64,000 bases of DNA from Haloarcula halophila (GTDB lineage Archaea; Halobacteriota; Halobacteria; Halobacteriales; Haloarculaceae): positions 62,001 to 126,000 of the forward strand of contig NZ_CP119559.1 in NCBI RefSeq assembly GCF_029278565.1, read 5' to 3'. Made by a program: the position numbers and the translations under genes. Of the stretch, positions 61,250 through 64,000 are shown piece by piece; within the stretch, counting starts at the first letter, position 1, and every line of letters starts with the position of its first letter. The notes under the pieces are model-generated. The model worked only from the letters and a program-made list of their open reading frames with translations. It did no database searches and was not told where the DNA came from.

Positions 61250-61762
61250 CTACTCTGCGGTCAACTCGGTGAACAGCTCCGGATCGGTCCGGAACTTCAG
61301 GACGTTGTGGACGACGGAGTTGCGGACGTTCTGGACGACGTTGCCGTGTCGCTTGTAGAACTCGTGGATCCACTTCGACTCGGCCTGACGGCTGGGAAAC
61401 ATCATCACCGATTTCCACTGGTAGGCCCCGTCCGAGAGGAAATAGAAGAGGGTGTGTCGGTCGTCGCGGATGTAGACCATCGCGTCGTGCCAGGCGTCGG
61501 CGAAGTGCTCCGGATTGAACTTGAACTCGAACAGCGCGAAGTTGAACAGCGACTCGTTGGGGACGATCGCCTCCCTGAACACCCCTGCGTCACGCATCTC
61601 CCGGATCGATTCGCTGACGGTCACGTGTGAGACGTCGATCCCGTACTGTTCGTCCAGAATGTCGGCCAACTCACGCGACGATCGCTGTGGGTCCGCCGCG
61701 AGTTCTCGGAGGATGTAGACGTCTCGCTCCTTGAACTCCCTGTCAGGCATCTCGGAGGTCAT
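61250..61762 (-). CDS. Lrp/AsnC-type winged-helix regulator (170 aa)
   Basis: The N-terminal HTH reads FKERDVYILRELAADPQRSS, then RELADILDEQYGIDVSHVTV and SESIREMRDAGVFREAIVPN, with the A-D-I-L...V-S-x-x-T-V-S recognition pattern of the AsnC family. The C-terminal part (FNFALFEFKFNPEHFADAWH, LFYFLSDGAYQWKSVMMFPS) is a strand-rich ligand/oligomerisation domain unlike the classical RAM domain at first sight. It ends with ELFTELTAE. The start at 61762 is the ATG complement at 61760-61762; an inner Met at 61750 is possible. The target is unknown. Confidence 0.85.
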   Translation of the reverse strand: MTSEMPDREFKERDVYILRELAADPQRSSRELADILDEQYGIDVSHVTVSESIREMRDAGVFREAIVPNESLFNFALFEFKFNPEHFADAWHDAMVYIRDDRHTLFYFLSDGAYQWKSVMMFPSRQAESKWIHEFYKRHGNVVQNVRNSVVHNVLKFRTDPELFTELTAE

Positions 61763-61834
61763 ACGGTATCTGCAGTGGGAAGGCTCCTGATAGTTACGCC
61801 CGCTGGGGAACCGCTGTCTGAAACCCTTGTGGGG

Positions 61835-62629
61835 TCAGCGACCCTCGAACTCGGGGTCACGTTGCTCCATGAACGCGGTCGCTCCCTCTTCGTGATCGTC
61901 GGTCGTGAAAGCGATCCCCTGTGCAGTGACCTCGCGGTCCAGCGCCTGCTCGAACGACAGTTCGGTCCCTCGATCCAGTAGCCGCTTGGCCTGTGTCAAC
62001 GCGACCGTCGGCCCGGCCGCGATGTCGGCGACCACGTTGTCGACGCCCTCCTCGAACGCGTCGGCCTCGAACAGCCGCGTGAAGATGCCGAGTTCACGGG
62101 CCGTGTCGGCGTCCAGCAGTTCGCCCGTGAACACCAGCTCTTTGGCCTTGTTCGGCCCGACGAGACGGGGCAGGAAGTACGAGACGCCCGAGTCAATCGC
62201 CAGGCCGACCCGCCGGAACCCGAAGCCGATCTTCGCGTCGGGACTGGCCAGTTGTACGTCACAGGCCAGTGCCAGCCCGGCACCGGCACCGTAGGCCGCT
62301 CCGTCGATGGCCGCGACTACCGGCAAGCGACAGTCGTGGACGGCCTCGATGGCCCCGTTGATCGCCGAACGAATGAGTTCGATCCGTTCGGTCACCGGGT
62401 GGTCGCCGGCGACACCCTCGATCATCGCTTCGATGTCGCCACCGGCACAGAACGCCTCGCCCGCTCCCTCGACGACGACACAGCGGGCGTCGCTGTCCTC
62501 GATCTCCCCGAAGGCATCCGCCAGCGCGACTGCCGTGTCTTCGGCGAGTGCGTTGCGAACGTCCGGCCGGTTCAGCGTGACGGTGGCGACCCCGTCGTCG
62601 ATCGAGCGGAGCACTGGGTCGGTCGACAT
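61835..62629 (-). CDS. enoyl-CoA hydratase/isomerase, PaaG-like (264 aa)
   Basis: Crotonase-fold protein with oxyanion-hole motifs CVVVEGAGEAFCAGGDIEAM and AAIDGAAYGAGAGLALACDV. The later catalytic region reads FGFRRVGLAIDSGVSYFLPR; the I-D-S-G arrangement, with Asp in place of the hydratase Glu, is that of PaaG-type 1,2-epoxyphenylacetyl-CoA or enoyl-CoA isomerases rather than of a true hydratase. The start at 62629 gives MSTDPVLRSIDDGVATVTLN, the family opening. It is divergent from the photolyase gene. Whether it serves aromatic or fatty acid breakdown cannot be read. Confidence 0.9.
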   Translation of the reverse strand: MSTDPVLRSIDDGVATVTLNRPDVRNALAEDTAVALADAFGEIEDSDARCVVVEGAGEAFCAGGDIEAMIEGVAGDHPVTERIELIRSAINGAIEAVHDCRLPVVAAIDGAAYGAGAGLALACDVQLASPDAKIGFGFRRVGLAIDSGVSYFLPRLVGPNKAKELVFTGELLDADTARELGIFTRLFEADAFEEGVDNVVADIAAGPTVALTQAKRLLDRGTELSFEQALDREVTAQGIAFTTDDHEEGATAFMEQRDPEFEGR

Positions 62630-62719
62630 ACTCCTGTGGAATCCCGGACCGGGCAAAACGTTGGTGTCCCCACAGTGGTTTGGTAGTACCTTTTGAAGGG
62701 CCGGGGACCAGTGGTCTGT

Positions 62720-64000
62720 ATGCGCCTTCACTGGCATCGGCGTGATCTGCGGGCGGCCGACAACGCGGGGCTCGCTCGTGCGAACGCGGACGACCCCGTC
62801 GTCCCCGTGTTCGTCTTCGACGAGGACGTGCTGGATCACGGAGCGCCGCCCCGCGTGGCGTTCATGCTCGACGCACTCGACAGCCTGCGACAGTGGTACC
62901 GCGAGCGGGACAGCGACCTGGTCGTCGCTCGCGGTGACCCACGCGAGGTCCTGCCCGATCTGGCCCGGGAGTACGGTGCCGAGTCCGTCACCTGGGGGAA
63001 AGACTACACTGGCCTCGCGCGCGAGCGGGACGCGGCCGTCCGGCGCGCACTCGACGACGCCGGCGTCGAACGCGCGGCGGTCCAGAACGCCGTCCTCCAC
63101 GAACCGGGGGAGATCACGACCAACGACGGCGACCCCTACAGCGTGTTCACCTACTTCGGGCGCAAGTGGCACGACCGCGAGAAGGCCGATCCGTACGATC
63201 CGCCGACCCCGGACGCGTTGGCGCCCGTCGAGAGCGACCCGCTCCCCTCCCTCTCCGACCTGGGCTTCCAGGCCCCGGAGGCCGACATTCCACCGGCGGG
63301 GACCGAACACGCCCGGGACCTACTGACGACGTTTCTCGACGACGACGTCTACCGCTACGACGACCGCCGGGACTACCCCGCCGACGAGTGTACCTCCCGA
63401 CTCTCCGCACATCTGAAGTTCGGTACTATTGGTATCCGAGAGGTGTACGCGGAGACTCAGACTGCCAGACAAGCGGTCGAACCCGGTAGCGACCGCGAGG
63501 AGTCCGTCGAGGAGTTCCTCTCACAACTCGCCTGGCGGGAGTTCTACACACAGGTCCTGTTCGACCGCCCCGACGTGGTGACGGCCAACTACAAGGAGTA
63601 CGACCACCCCATCGAGTGGGACCACGACGAGGACCACCTCCAGGCCTGGAAGGACGGCGAGACGGGCTACCCCATCGTCGACGCCGGGATGCGTCAACTC
63701 CGCGAGGAGGCGTACATGCACAACCGCGTCCGGATGATCGTCGCCTCCTTCCTGACGAAGGACTTGCTCATCGACTGGCGACACGGCTACGACTGGTTCC
63801 GGCGGAAACTCGTCGACCACGACACCGCAAACGACAACGGCGGCTGGCAGTGGGCGGCCTCGACGGGGACCGACGCCCAGCCGTACTTCCGGATCTTCAA
63901 CCCGATGACACAGGGTGAACGGTACGACCCGGACGCCGAGTACATCACACGCTACGTCCCCGAACTCGCGGACGCCGGTCCGGAGATCATCCACGAGTGG
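62720..64000 (+). CDS. class I CPD photolyase / cryptochrome family, cut by the window end (427 aa visible)
   Basis: The frame opens with ATG at 62720 (MRLHWHRRDLRAADNAGLAR) and has no stop before the window ends. The N-terminal antenna-binding alpha/beta domain is followed by the FAD domain. TSRLSAHLKFGTIGIREVYA, EEFLSQLAWREFYTQVLF and KDGETGYPIVDAGMRQLREE are the classic photolyase motifs, and DTANDNGGWQWAASTGTDAQ with PYFRIFNPMTQGERYDPDAE is the FAD/DNA pocket. These are the marks of light-driven cyclobutane-dimer repair in class I photolyase. The last 50 or so residues are missing, so length cannot be compared. The gene begins 90 nt from the divergent isomerase gene. Confidence 0.92.
   Translation, partial: MRLHWHRRDLRAADNAGLARANADDPVVPVFVFDEDVLDHGAPPRVAFMLDALDSLRQWYRERDSDLVVARGDPREVLPDLAREYGAESVTWGKDYTGLARERDAAVRRALDDAGVERAAVQNAVLHEPGEITTNDGDPYSVFTYFGRKWHDREKADPYDPPTPDALAPVESDPLPSLSDLGFQAPEADIPPAGTEHARDLLTTFLDDDVYRYDDRRDYPADECTSRLSAHLKFGTIGIREVYAETQTARQAVEPGSDREESVEEFLSQLAWREFYTQVLFDRPDVVTANYKEYDHPIEWDHDEDHLQAWKDGETGYPIVDAGMRQLREEAYMHNRVRMIVASFLTKDLLIDWRHGYDWFRRKLVDHDTANDNGGWQWAASTGTDAQPYFRIFNPMTQGERYDPDAEYITRYVPELADAGPEIIHEW

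Noticed and set aside
1-64000. CRISPR array, rRNA operon, complete insertion sequence or prophage
   Set aside because: No regularly spaced repeats, no rRNA-like sequence, no transposase or integrase reading frame was seen. The only tRNA-linked repeats are those at 39262-39554.

Overview
The window is a 64 kb piece of a haloarchaeal chromosome (class Halobacteria). The evidence is high G+C, very acidic proteins, TATA boxes about 25-35 nt upstream of start codons with few Shine-Dalgarno sites, frequent GTG starts, and archaeal hallmark genes (Cdc48/VAT, RadB, CetZ, Nop5-fibrillarin, XPB-Bax1, a HalX response regulator, halocyanin, gamma-glutamylcysteine synthetase). No rRNA, CRISPR array or complete transposon is visible. 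The only stable RNA gene seen is a tRNA-Leu (UAG) at 39471-39554.

Layout. 1-5.8 kb: a cut-off haloarchaeal protein, a half-size lycopene-cyclase-domain protein, a four-CBS protein with an HPF-like tail, a SpoIIAA-like protein, Cdc48 and a YrdC/Sua5 protein. 5.8-15.9 kb: UspA, LarC, an RNase H-like protein, a membrane protein, RadB convergent with a wHTH-CetZ pair, SRPBCC, halocyanin, an aldo/keto reductase, two membrane proteins, an orphan AMP-binding half-domain and a MazG-like protein. 15.9-21.6 kb: the dnaJ / dnaK / grpE chaperone cluster with two exported-protein genes between dnaJ and dnaK. 21.8-28.7 kb: SRPBCC-membrane fusion plus YndJ, an unknown protein, XPB helicase plus Bax1 nuclease. 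28.2-34.4 kb: an m5C RNA methyltransferase with a separately encoded companion domain, PAC2, SppA, DUF373, Dph6-like, a duplicated 3' fragment of that gene, and a degenerate Nudix protein. 34.5-38.2 kb: a small membrane protein, methylmalonyl-CoA epimerase and mutase, and a HalX regulator. 38.3-41.1 kb: small proteins, tRNA-Leu followed by two copies of its own 3' end inside hairpins, a mini-TFB, CoaD and a wHTH regulator. 41.4-47.1 kb: GshA, fibrillarin-Nop5, Hsp20, an acyl-CoA synthetase and YjbQ. 47.1-56.0 kb: a four-gene operon prkA1-prkA2-yeaH(DUF444)-spoVR in which spoVR is interrupted by a 396-residue intein. 56.4-64 kb: DUF5820-like, UPF0179, menF-menD, CopG/RHH-like, UPF0058, an Lrp-like regulator, an enoyl-CoA hydratase/isomerase and a photolyase cut by the window end.

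How it works together. Much of the window is housekeeping with a stress and protein-quality theme (Cdc48, DnaJKE, Hsp20, Usp, PAC2, SppA, PrkA-YeaH-SpoVR). It also carries thiol and quinone metabolism (GshA, menF-menD), propionyl-CoA/methylmalonyl-CoA metabolism, RNA modification (Nop5-FlpA, NSUN-like) and DNA repair (RadB, XPB-Bax1, photolyase).

The least ordinary items are the spoVR intein sitting exactly in the invariant NEGWA-SYW motif of SpoVR within a two-kinase PrkA operon, the tRNA-Leu 3'-end hairpin array, the dph6-like 3' duplication that differs only at synonymous sites, the CBS-HPF fusion and the one-cyclin-repeat TFB. All functional statements are from reading the sequence and from knowledge of families; no searches were run.
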